From the NCBI GenBank assembly GCA_017883385.1, contig JADGNQ010000048.1, forward strand, positions 1-35,462: 35,462 nucleotides of DNA. The letters are read 5' to 3'. Positions within the stretch are counted from its first letter, which is position 1, and every line of letters begins with the position of its first letter. The translations under genes and the position numbers were made by a program. Origin of the DNA: Candidatus Sulfotelmatobacter sp. (GTDB taxonomy: Bacteria > Acidobacteriota > Terriglobia > Terriglobales > Acidobacteriaceae). Below, piece by piece: positions 17,129 through 23,780 of the stretch. The notes under the pieces were generated by a model. It searched no databases and had not been told where the DNA came from. It was given only the letters and a program-made list of their open reading frames with translations.

Positions 17129-17425
17129 ATGCTCAGCCAGTGCGCCAATCCGCAATGCGCCAAGCCGTTCCTCAGGCTCAGAGAGGGGAAGCTCTTTCTG
17201 GTCGAAACCGACCGGGTGACCAAGCCAGGAGAATCTGCCGTGCCTCCTTTTGTCCGCGCCCGGCAAACGCAACGGTGCGTGGAGCACTACTGGCTGTGCG
17301 ACGAATGCGCCGCGGAATGGACGCTGGTCTATGACCGCGATCGCGGAGTCGCATTGGCGCCATTGCGGCGGCCGGTGGCGAGTGTAGCTACGGGGGCAAG
17401 CGCTGCGCACGGCGGGGCGGCGTAA
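17129..17425 (+). CDS. Small Cys-pair (putative zinc-binding) protein
   Basis: A 98-residue protein with five cysteines in a zinc-finger-like arrangement: C5-ANPQ-C10 near the N-terminus, then C50 and C57-DE-C60. Between and after them are conserved-looking segments (KPFLRLREGKLFLVE, EHYWLCDECAAEWTLVYDRDRG). The last 20 residues are Ala/Gly-rich and may be disordered. Composition, Cys pairing and a good plus-strand reading frame support a real gene, and I recall similar short hypothetical proteins from Acidobacteriota. The function is unknown. It diverges from the DDAH-like gene across 234 bases. Confidence 0.7.
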   Translation: MLSQCANPQCAKPFLRLREGKLFLVETDRVTKPGESAVPPFVRARQTQRCVEHYWLCDECAAEWTLVYDRDRGVALAPLRRPVASVATGASAAHGGAA

Positions 17426-17684
17426 TTCTTCGTCTAAAGGCAGCAGCCTACCCGTATCGGTCTTTCTTCCACATCTTCCCGTCGCCCAATCGCAGGCAGA
17501 CGACGCCACGGCCTTGGCTTCGCGGGCGATGCCTTAAGTGCTGGCAGCCTGGGGCACGTGAGCGAGCTCGCCATCGCGAATTGGAACGGTGGCAGTGACC
17601 GGAGAGCAATCGCAAAATGTCGGAATTGGCCCCTACTCCGGCTTCACCAACTGCTCTGCTAAATTACAATTGGCCTTCGCGATT

Positions 17685-19037
17685 CTAGTTGGCCTTGCAG
17701 TTGTTTGCAGTGCGAATCTCCTCGATCCGTTTGAGAAACACATTCGTCCATTCGTCAAGGGCCGCCTCGTCAACATTCTGCGAGCCTGCAGCACGCAATC
17801 TCAGCACCTGCTTTTGATCCATCATGTTGAAGCGCGCCACGCGGAAGATCGATTTCACCGTCTCACGATCCAGACGCGCTAGACGCTGAATCATGAGGTC
17901 TTGGGCCTCCTTCAAGACTTGCTTGTCGCCCAGCAGCGTAGCTCGCAGTTCACAATTCCCCGAGTTCAAGAAAACAGTCTGGGGCTCATACGCGTCGAAA
18001 ATACCTCGTGGATTGGTGCCAAAGAGATCGAAACCGCTTCGCTTCTTTCCAAAGGTCGAGCCGAGATCATGTACATAAATCATAGGCTTTCGACAAATTT
18101 TGGAGTGTCCCGCCACTTCTGGCTCCCACTCGGCGCAAACGAGCCGGTTCTGCTGCGGAAGGGCGTTGTAGTAATGGATGAGTCCAAGGGCGAGCCGGTA
18201 GGCGTCGAACTCCACTTTTTGCTGGTGCGTCCATTCGCCGTCGGAATAGAACTTGGCCGCATCGGTCCACGACCAGGTCTCGTCGTCTTGGGGATTGATC
18301 TGGTCCAAGGGTAAATCGCGTTCCGCGTTCACGACCTTGAAGATGGAGGGCGAATCCTTGATGGACGCTTTGTTGTCGGCCAGCTTCTTTCCGAACGGAT
18401 CGTCGGCGCAGCCAATGCAGTTGGCGGCTCCGGCGGGGTACACGTGGTCGGCAGGAAAGCCCAGAATCCACATAATTCGCGTGGTAGCGACCGCGGTGAA
18501 GACTTCATTGAAGCGGGGGTTATGGTCGGGGTACGACGGCTTAAGGTACTTGATCTTGAAGTGCTCGGCCTTGATCTCGTGTTCGTTCTTTTCGTCGTTG
18601 CGCGGATAGAGTGACGCCGATTTCTCCCCGCTCTTGTCCTTCTCAACTACGACCTTCACGTCATCAACCCGAATGGGTTCACCTTTCCGGCTATAGAACG
18701 CACCGTCGGCAGTCATATGCCAGCATTGAAACTTCATGCTGTCGCCCGGGACCTTAGCGAAAGCGTAGTGCGGACGAAAGTAGCACCCGATCGTGTCGTC
18801 GGCGGTGAAGTAAGCGAATCGGCTCTTCTCGGGCTCTGCAGCGTCGAAGTCCGGACCATTAGTCAGGTCAGTCGCAGTCAGCGTAGGCTGATCGAGCAGT
18901 ATGCTGGCAGCGCGGATACAAGGCAACTTCTGCTGCGTGGTCATGCCAGCGGGAACCTCGCATCCATGGGTCTGCGCAACGCCGCTCGCGACGCCAATCA
19001 TGAGCAACGACAAAATGAAAACAGATCTGCTCAACAT
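17685..19037 (-). CDS. Secreted protein of unknown function, paralogue of upstream gene (degenerate kinase-like motifs)
   Basis: A 450-residue protein with a Sec signal peptide (MLSRSVFILSLLMIGVASGVAQ). The start is fixed by GGAG about 7 bases before the ATG at 19037; the frame is open 20 codons further upstream without a ribosome site. It aligns by eye with the gene at 19076-20461: ATTRIMWILGFPADHVYP (with NCIGC following), WSW at 255-257, HYYNALPQQNRLVC at 288-301 and VHDLGSTFG at 322-330. The spacing of K163, E178, the H288 loop and D324-x-G recalls protein-kinase-like folds. Here the loop reads H-Y-Y-N, lacking the Asp of the paralogue, so it may be catalytically dead. The kinase idea is inference only. 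It is second in a two-gene operon, 38 bases after its paralogue. Confidence 0.75.
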   Translation of the reverse strand: MLSRSVFILSLLMIGVASGVAQTHGCEVPAGMTTQQKLPCIRAASILLDQPTLTATDLTNGPDFDAAEPEKSRFAYFTADDTIGCYFRPHYAFAKVPGDSMKFQCWHMTADGAFYSRKGEPIRVDDVKVVVEKDKSGEKSASLYPRNDEKNEHEIKAEHFKIKYLKPSYPDHNPRFNEVFTAVATTRIMWILGFPADHVYPAGAANCIGCADDPFGKKLADNKASIKDSPSIFKVVNAERDLPLDQINPQDDETWSWTDAAKFYSDGEWTHQQKVEFDAYRLALGLIHYYNALPQQNRLVCAEWEPEVAGHSKICRKPMIYVHDLGSTFGKKRSGFDLFGTNPRGIFDAYEPQTVFLNSGNCELRATLLGDKQVLKEAQDLMIQRLARLDRETVKSIFRVARFNMMDQKQVLRLRAAGSQNVDEAALDEWTNVFLKRIEEIRTANNCKAN

Positions 19038-19075
19038 AAGATTCTCCTTCGTTTCTGGCCGGCACGGATCCCTTG

Positions 19076-20461
19076 TCAGAAGGGCTTGGCCGTGCAAAAG
19101 TTGGGAACAGTCGCAAGGCCCATTGGATTGTCAATCGCGGTGAGGTCGGCTGGCTTTTCCTTCCACTGACAACGTCCGCTCGCGAGTTGTTCGCGCTTCT
19201 GCTTGAACGCTTCCACCCACTGGCGGATAACCAACGCCTCGTCGACGCCGGATTTGAAGCTGCCGTCGTGGTTGTGATACTGGGGCATCGCAGCTGCGCG
19301 CGAGGCCTTGAAGAGCTCTTCGATTTGATGGTCGGAGAGTTGGCACATCAGGCCGGCGTCAAAACGCCGCCCCTCCTCGCTGATCAGCGGATCACTCAAG
19401 CCATCGTGTGCGGTCAGGCTCTTGCGCAACCCGGCCTGGCATTGCTTCGGTGTACCCTCGGTTCCGACTTTGTTCCAAAGCTTCTTGGTGGCCCAGACCT
19501 GGAGATTCATTTTTGCGGCGCTGTTACTGGTGAACCAGCCTCCGTCCCCGAGCGTCGCGCCGACGTCCTGGACCAGCATGACCGGTTTTTCACAGGTCGT
19601 GGTGAAAGGCTGGGTCTTCTGATCCACGTTTACCTTGTCGCACGCCAGACGCTGCTGCGGCGGCTTGTTGTCGCTGTGCTGCAAGAAGGCGCCCAAGAGC
19701 TTCAGGCCGTCTCTTTCATAAGTAGGGCGGCCATTGGCGGTATCCAGCTCCTTCCAGCTCCAGCCTTGCTCCTCGTTCCCGTCTTCGTACATTTTGTGCC
19801 CGGGATACTTGCGCACGATGGTAGCGGGGTCGAACATGCGTGTTTCCGCCGACCCAGAACCGGAGACTGGGTTCTCAGGACAGTTGTGACACTCCACACG
19901 AACCGGGAACCATGCGTCGGCGTAGTAGCCCAGCGCCCACATCAAGCGAGTGGAGGCAACCTCAGCGTAGACTTCATTATCATCCGCTCCGAATTTGACC
20001 TTGACCGGTTCTTCGTCCATCTCAGGAGTTAAGATCTGGACCCCACCGTCGGCGCTTTCGACGCGGGTGATCTTGCAGGAGAACTTTGGGGTCTTGCCGC
20101 CCATTTGCGAGCCGGGCGCAGCGAAGTCACAAATCACTTTGTCGTTGAAGTGAAGTTGAAACTGCTTCTTGTTCTGCGCTGGCCCCTCAAGAATGTTGGC
20201 GTCCGCCACGGCCTTCGCGGTAAAGAGCGAAGCTGCGTGCATGGCGTCCATGCGGTCTTTGGCGGAATAGAACACCTTTTTCACTTTTTGGTCGGCAGGC
20301 CCGGTGTCCGCAGTTTGAGACCACGTCGTGCCGCTGAGAAGCAAAACTGGTAGAAGTGCCAAGGGAAATGCGCACTGTCGCAGTTGCCGAACTATGATGC
20401 TGTACACAAACACAATGGTCTTTGAAGCAGGCGTTGAATCGAAGACTGATATAGGGCTCAC
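19076..20461 (-). CDS. Secreted protein of unknown function with kinase-like H-x-D-N-K and D-x-G motifs
   Basis: A 461-residue exported protein. The start is GTG at 20461, with AGGAGG about 7 bases upstream. A long polar N-region precedes the hydrophobic signal core (FPLALLPVLLLSGTTWSQ, to about 49). Notable segments are VKVKFGADDNEVYAEVASTRLMWALGYYAD (154-182), where K156 and E163/E167 could be a Lys-Glu pair, HSDNKPPQQRLAC (262-274) and LVQDVGATLG (296-305). These recall the beta3 Lys, helix C Glu, catalytic-loop HxDxK and metal-binding DxG of protein-kinase-like or HipA/Fam20-like folds. The family is not one I can name, and phosphotransfer is inference. CHNC (191-194) may bind metal or form a disulphide. 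It leads a two-gene operon with the diverged paralogue. Confidence 0.75.
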   Translation of the reverse strand: MSPISVFDSTPASKTIVFVYSIIVRQLRQCAFPLALLPVLLLSGTTWSQTADTGPADQKVKKVFYSAKDRMDAMHAASLFTAKAVADANILEGPAQNKKQFQLHFNDKVICDFAAPGSQMGGKTPKFSCKITRVESADGGVQILTPEMDEEPVKVKFGADDNEVYAEVASTRLMWALGYYADAWFPVRVECHNCPENPVSGSGSAETRMFDPATIVRKYPGHKMYEDGNEEQGWSWKELDTANGRPTYERDGLKLLGAFLQHSDNKPPQQRLACDKVNVDQKTQPFTTTCEKPVMLVQDVGATLGDGGWFTSNSAAKMNLQVWATKKLWNKVGTEGTPKQCQAGLRKSLTAHDGLSDPLISEEGRRFDAGLMCQLSDHQIEELFKASRAAAMPQYHNHDGSFKSGVDEALVIRQWVEAFKQKREQLASGRCQWKEKPADLTAIDNPMGLATVPNFCTAKPF

Positions 20462-20778
20462 CGGGGCTCCTCCTTAAAGTTTCGGTGCCGAGAGTATTCT
20501 AGTATCCGTAGTCGCGGACAGTATGCCCACACATGAGGACTGTCAAGCTGTTGAACTTGTGTCGCCCCTTTGTGATTTGCGGTACTGGGCAAGATCTTCC
20601 TGGACGGTTCTGCACGATAGGCCGATCCTCGATGTTATGGTGATTGGCATCGGTGAAACGTTGCAACCCGCGAACGCCACTATAGTGATGGGTTGGTGAA
20701 TACTTTTCAATAGGCCGCGCTGCTTGCGGAATCGGCACAAGAATCCTGCGACTTTGAAGTCATTCGTGGAGGATCGCT
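20462..20778. other. Intergenic region between divergent genes
   Basis: A 317-base gap between the kinase-like operon (minus) and the beta-propeller gene (plus). It begins with the AGGAGG ribosome site of the minus-strand gene. I see no coding frame with convincing composition, no strong palindrome and no clear promoter hexamers. Promoters for both directions are expected here. Confidence 0.5.
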
Positions 20779-21723
20779 ATGCTGTTCGTCACTCTCCATG
20801 GCGGCAAACCCGAGAGAGACCCACATAAGAACAATGTCCATGCCTATGACAAAGACGGCACCAGGATTACGTCTTCCGTGCTCGGCGAGAGCGAGGGCCT
20901 GATCCTGGATGAGCTTCGAGCCGTTTATCTTGTCGGAAAATACCTATACGTGGCAAATGCGAACAAGACCCAGAACAGCGTGCTTTGCTACGAAGGGTCG
21001 GGAACACAATATAGATTTGTAAGCCGGTTTGCGTCGAACCAGACCAGCAGTGGCATCCTGCATCCATTTGATTTCACTTTCGATGGCCTCGGCTATTGCT
21101 ACCTGTCCAGCCAGGATACCAACGTGGTCACGCGCCTGATCGTCTCCGATGACGGCAGGATCGGAAGGCCCGCGCCGGTCGCCGCTGCGCTTCCCACTTC
21201 CGGGAAGTTCCTCGCCGGAACCTTCGTGGCATCCAGCAGCGGCAATTTATCCAAGCCGGCCACCACGCCGGTTGCGAGTCCGGCTGGCCTTGCGTACTCG
21301 GACGTTGAAGCCAAGAAGCACTCAGTGCGCGGGGTGGTATGGGCGAATGGAAGACTATACGTTGCTGATCAGCCTGCCCGCACCGTGAAAGTCTACGACA
21401 TCACTGGCAAGTACTTGGGCCAGAGCAACGAACTGGAGGCGGGGTCGCCTGTTCATCTTATGGTGCACAACGGTAGCTTGTACGTCAGCGGCGGGGATCA
21501 AGTATTTACGACGAGACTCCCAAGTTCTCCAGGCAATTTCGTACTTAGAGCGATCAACGGTGTGAAAGTAAAGAATGCCTGCGGAATGACGTTCGGAAAC
21601 TCCGGCAACTTTTACGTGGCCAGCCGCACGGAGAGAACCATCTGGAAGTTTGATCCCAACTTCAAGCCCATGAAGTTTCACTGCGTCCTGCCGGACGATC
21701 CGGAATTCCTGTTGCACGTTTAG
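20779..21723 (+). CDS. Cytoplasmic-looking NHL/YVTN-type beta-propeller protein
   Basis: A 314-residue protein built of beta-propeller blades of the form YLYVANANKTQNSVLCYE, GLGYCYLSSQDTNVVTRL, GRLYVADQPARTVKVYDITGKYLG, GSLYVSGGDQVFTTRL and GNFYVASRTERTIWKFD. The pattern L-Y-V-A-(D/N)...V-x-(V/K)-(Y/F)-D is typical of NHL and YVTN repeats, which bind ligands or proteins. There is no signal peptide: the protein begins directly with blade-like MLFVTLHGG, so a circular-closure strand at the terminus is likely. GGAGGA lies about 7 bases before the ATG. No partner is evident, and the neighbours on both sides are transcribed on the opposite strand. Confidence 0.8.
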   Translation: MLFVTLHGGKPERDPHKNNVHAYDKDGTRITSSVLGESEGLILDELRAVYLVGKYLYVANANKTQNSVLCYEGSGTQYRFVSRFASNQTSSGILHPFDFTFDGLGYCYLSSQDTNVVTRLIVSDDGRIGRPAPVAAALPTSGKFLAGTFVASSSGNLSKPATTPVASPAGLAYSDVEAKKHSVRGVVWANGRLYVADQPARTVKVYDITGKYLGQSNELEAGSPVHLMVHNGSLYVSGGDQVFTTRLPSSPGNFVLRAINGVKVKNACGMTFGNSGNFYVASRTERTIWKFDPNFKPMKFHCVLPDDPEFLLHV

Positions 21724-21898
21724 AAAGCCTCCCGCTCTTCCCTCTGCAGTGACACCGAACAACAGGCGGGTAAGCGTGGGCAGAGACAATTACCGGGCGT
21801 TGGCGCGGCTGGTTGACCGTGCTACCAATGCCCGGCAATCGCGGAGCAGGGAGGTTGTTTGTTCCGCTAACAAGGCTTCGAGATCGAACGCTTCGAGA

Positions 21899-22153
21899 TC
21901 AGTGTTTGTAATAGGCCGCGTTGGTCTCGACAAAAGCCTTCTTGTCCTCGGGTACATCGTCGAGGGCGTGAATCGAATCCGAGGTGCAGGCCGGAATGCA
22001 GGCGCCACAGTCAATGCAGCCCTCCGGGTCAACGTACATCTGAGTCGCCGCTTCGAAGCCAGGCTCATCCTGCTTCGGGTGAATGCAGTCCGTGGGGCAG
22101 ACCTCGACGCAGAGGGAGTCTTTGATGCAGGAGTCAGTAATTACATAGGCCAT
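21899..22153 (-). CDS. Two-cluster (7Fe/8Fe-type) ferredoxin
   Basis: An 84-residue low-potential electron carrier. Cysteines C9, C15, C19 and C23 (CIKDSLCVEVCPTDC) form the first cluster site, and C46-x2-C49-x2-C52-x3-C56 (CIDCGACIPAC) the second. The C-terminal tail (ALDDVPEDKKAFVETNAAYY) matches the family of small ferredoxins often linked to pyruvate or indolepyruvate oxidoreductases. The first motif has five residues between C9 and C15, shorter than the usual seven in FdxA-type proteins, so a 3Fe or 4Fe cluster cannot be decided. The start at MAYVIT (22153) is chosen because it is the standard family N-terminus. The frame is open 31 codons upstream without family similarity. TGGAG lies about 11 bases upstream. 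Confidence 0.93.
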   Translation of the reverse strand: MAYVITDSCIKDSLCVEVCPTDCIHPKQDEPGFEAATQMYVDPEGCIDCGACIPACTSDSIHALDDVPEDKKAFVETNAAYYKH

Positions 22154-22308
22154 GATGAATCGGTCTCCAGAATGAAATGAGCACTTCCTGCTCGCTCGAA
22201 GACCAGTGTAAGAAGCACCGGAAAATCCGGCGGTGATTTGCATCACAGTCGGTTGTGCGCCGAGAGTCGAGATGCATGGCTGGATGCGGCCGCGCGGCGG
22301 ACCCCGCT

Positions 22309-22331
22309 GTCATCCGCTATTTTCGGATGAC
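22309..22331. repeat. 8-bp inverted repeat upstream of the ferredoxin gene
   Basis: GTCATCCG-CTATTTT-CGGATGAC is a perfect 8-bp inverted repeat with a 7-base spacer. It lies about 155 bases upstream of the ferredoxin start and 16 bases from the CRP-like palindrome. It could be an operator or an RNA hairpin. No T-run follows. Confidence 0.6.
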
Positions 22332-22346
22332 GACAATCACGCGCAA

Positions 22347-22364
22347 CTGTGACTGCCATCACAG
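22347..22364. promoter_or_regulatory. CRP/FNR-type palindrome CTGTGA-N6-TCACAG
   Basis: CTGTGA-CTGCCA-TCACAG contains the exact TGTGA-N6-TCACA consensus of CRP-type regulators, with one extra matching base pair on each side. It lies about 195 bases upstream of the ferredoxin gene and 35 bases upstream of the TTGAAC hexamer that may drive the structured leader. A second ATCACAG occurs near 22240. The regulator is not in this window, so function is inferred from sequence alone. Confidence 0.5.
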
Positions 22365-22398
22365 AAATACAGATGCAACGGGGCTTAAATAGGCACAA

Positions 22399-22426
22399 TT
22401 GAACTAGGCCTTCTAGTCATAAAGAT
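22399..22426 (+). promoter_or_regulatory. Candidate promoter for structured leader / L,D-transpeptidase gene
   Basis: TTGAAC (22399-22404), 16 bases, then AAAGAT (22421-22426). The -35 box is good and the -10 box weak. If used, transcription would begin near 22433, at or just inside the first stem of the element at 22427-22610. That would shorten the stem slightly, so the exact start matters. Confidence 0.35.
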
Positions 22427-22610
22427 CGCCCGGCTCCACCCACAGAACCCCACAAGCCGTTACCCCAGACGGCGGGAGCCGGGCGCTTGAAGGCTCCAGA
22501 AGTTTCGGCACCTCCCCCTCCCCCCCAACTTTCGCTTCTTCCAGACAATTCCTCAGAATCGAGCCTTCCCAAGCTGTGTGCACACGGACACACCGTGGTT
22601 GCGTGCACAC
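22427..22610 (+). ncRNA. Candidate structured RNA: three consecutive stem-loops with a C-rich loop
   Basis: Three strong inverted repeats follow one another. SL1 is an 11-bp perfect stem, 22427-22437 with 22475-22485 (arm CGCCCGGCTCC), enclosing an inner GCCGT/ACGGC hairpin (22456-22460 with 22469-22473). SL2 is 8 bp, GAAGGCTC (22489-22496) with GAGCCTTC (22561-22568), its long loop carrying a C-tract. SL3 is GTGTGCAC (22576-22583) with GTGCACAC (22603-22610), enclosing CACGG-ACACA-CCGTG. CCCTCCC in the SL2 loop (22516-22522) is complementary to GGGAGGG (22709-22715), the ribosome site of the next gene. It may be a 5' leader controlling that gene or a stand-alone RNA. It matches no class I recognise, and the strand is inferred from context. 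Confidence 0.45.
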
Positions 22611-22720
22611 TGAATCAGCATCCGCAACGAGCATCAACCGCCTTATTTTCAGATAGATACGATTTGGCTTCTGTCCTGCCCTCTGTATTAGCGCACGGCA
22701 AGATTCGAGGGAGGGCGGAC

Positions 22721-23299
22721 ATGGAACGACCGAATGGCAGAGCGGCTACGAAGCTGGCAAAGGGATTACCGCTGGTGGCGCTCACTCTGGCCCTGACGTT
22801 GTCTGTAGTCGCGCAGACGGCGAAACCCGCTGCGAACGATCGCATCAGGCGGGTCGTGTTGGTCAGCCTTCCGGACCGCAAGCTCGCAATACTCGAAGAG
22901 GGGAAGGTCATCGCGACATTCCCGGTCGCGGTCGGCGCGGCGGCGAGCCCCAGCCCCACCGGTGAGTTTCAAATCGTGAGCCGCGTCTCCAATCCTACCT
23001 ACTATCACCCAGGTACGGTCGTCCCCAGCGGGAAAGACAATCCGGTGGGAACTCGCTGGTTGGGAATCAGCCAGAAGGGTTATGGGATTCATGGGACGAA
23101 TGCGCCGCGGTCGATCGGACACGCGGCGTCGCACGGCTGCATCCGGCTGCGCAATCGCGATATGGAGCGTTTGTTCGTGATGCTGCGAGTCGGCGATGTG
23201 GTTCAGATTCGCGGCGAGCGCAATGACGAAGTCGCGCGGGCCTTTGGTGACTTCGAGCAAGTGGCATCAGCGACGTCTGATCAGGCGTCAGGACAGTAG
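22721..23299 (+). CDS. L,D-transpeptidase (YkuD domain)
   Basis: A 192-residue exported cell-wall enzyme. A signal peptide (about 11-32, ending SVVAQ) precedes a YkuD catalytic domain (about 42-165). It carries H124-GTNAPRSIGHAASHGCIRLRN, containing the family signature HGT...SHGC(I/V)R with catalytic Cys140 and His124/His138. Such enzymes make 3-3 peptidoglycan cross-links or attach proteins to peptidoglycan. The ATG at 22721 follows GGGAGG by a short spacer. The frame stays open to 22487, but the upstream part covers the structured region and has no coding character. The gene is followed 39 bases later by a 55-codon membrane protein. Confidence 0.92.
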   Translation: MERPNGRAATKLAKGLPLVALTLALTLSVVAQTAKPAANDRIRRVVLVSLPDRKLAILEEGKVIATFPVAVGAAASPSPTGEFQIVSRVSNPTYYHPGTVVPSGKDNPVGTRWLGISQKGYGIHGTNAPRSIGHAASHGCIRLRNRDMERLFVMLRVGDVVQIRGERNDEVARAFGDFEQVASATSDQASGQ

Positions 23300-23338
23300 A
23301 CGAGGTCGATCTGAATTCGGGTTCTCCAGGAGGACATT

Positions 23339-23506
23339 ATGCAAATGGCAATCACATTCATGGCAGTGGTCGCAGGGCTGATCTTTTCGCTGGCGGTGGC
23401 ATTGCTGGCGGAGGAACTGATCTTCGGCCAAGTCTTCCGTCTGTTCTTCTCACCAGGCAAACTGGCCCGGCAGACGGTCGCGGTGAAATCAGGGCAGAAG
23501 CACTGA
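23339..23506 (+). CDS. Small single-span membrane protein
   Basis: A 55-codon gene, below common size cutoffs. A strong AGGAGG (23328-23333) lies 5 bases before the ATG. The peptide has one hydrophobic helix (about residues 4-34: ITFMAVVAGLIFSLAVALLAEELIF) followed by a short basic tail (SPGKLARQTVAVKSGQKH). It is downstream of the L,D-transpeptidase on the same strand and is followed by a perfect 11-bp hairpin, so it is probably the last gene of that unit. Function is unknown; a cell-envelope accessory role is only a guess. A second in-frame ATG lies at codon 3. Confidence 0.65.
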   Translation: MQMAITFMAVVAGLIFSLAVALLAEELIFGQVFRLFFSPGKLARQTVAVKSGQKH

Positions 23507-23519
23507 TCCGCAGCACGGC

Positions 23520-23559
23520 GGCCCGCCCCTTTTTAAGGGGGAAGAATTAGGGGCGGGCC
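23520..23559. terminator. Perfect 11-bp hairpin after the small membrane protein gene
   Basis: GGCCCGCCCCT (23520-23530) pairs with AGGGGCGGGCC (23549-23559) across an 18-base loop that itself holds TTTTT and GGGGG. Position, 14 bases after a stop codon, fits a transcription-end structure. There is no T-run after the stem, so this is an atypical terminator or an mRNA-stabilising hairpin. Confidence 0.5.
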
Positions 23560-23657
23560 TCCGGGGCTTCGGTAGAACGATTCCCGATGGGCATCAGCAA
23601 TGGGCACCGGGCTTCGCCACTTCGGCTCGCTGCCCTCGCGCAGGCAGGATCGTGCTG

Positions 23658-23677
23658 GACAGCCGAAGGCGGCTGTC
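23658..23677. repeat. GACAGCCG-family palindrome, copy 2
   Basis: GACAGCCG-AAGG-CGGCTGTC, identical to 14903-14922, followed by TCTACAT (CCCACAT at the other copy). It lies in the gap before the five-gene signalling operon. Its presence argues against the upstream part of the long reading frame beginning at 23652 being coding. Confidence 0.85.
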
Positions 23678-23780
23678 TCTACATAATCTGTATGGTGTCC
23701 AAACAGTACAGAGTGAGAGGGCCTGCCGGATGCGTGGAGCGGTTTATAATTTGGGCATCTCGAACGTCATCCCGAAATCT

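Noticed and set aside
16895-17509. N-terminal extension of the DDAH-like frame
   Set aside because: The frame is open, but the added 205 residues are compositionally odd and unrelated to the family, and they overlap the opposite-strand Cys-pair gene. The family N-terminus begins at MPKVLLCPP.
19073-20032. 319-codon plus-strand frame
   Set aside because: Antisense to the kinase-like paralogue that has a strong ribosome site, a signal peptide and a related neighbour. The antisense frame has none of these.
22427-22610. 6S RNA or SRP RNA at the structured intergenic element
   Set aside because: The separate strong 5' hairpin does not fit the single long rod with central bubble of 6S RNA. The conserved GGAAG-type apical motif of SRP RNA is missing on both strands.
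22487-22720. N-terminal extension of the L,D-transpeptidase frame
   Set aside because: The extension is proline- and serine-rich, covers the stem-loop region and would bury the signal peptide. GGGAGG precedes the ATG at 22721.
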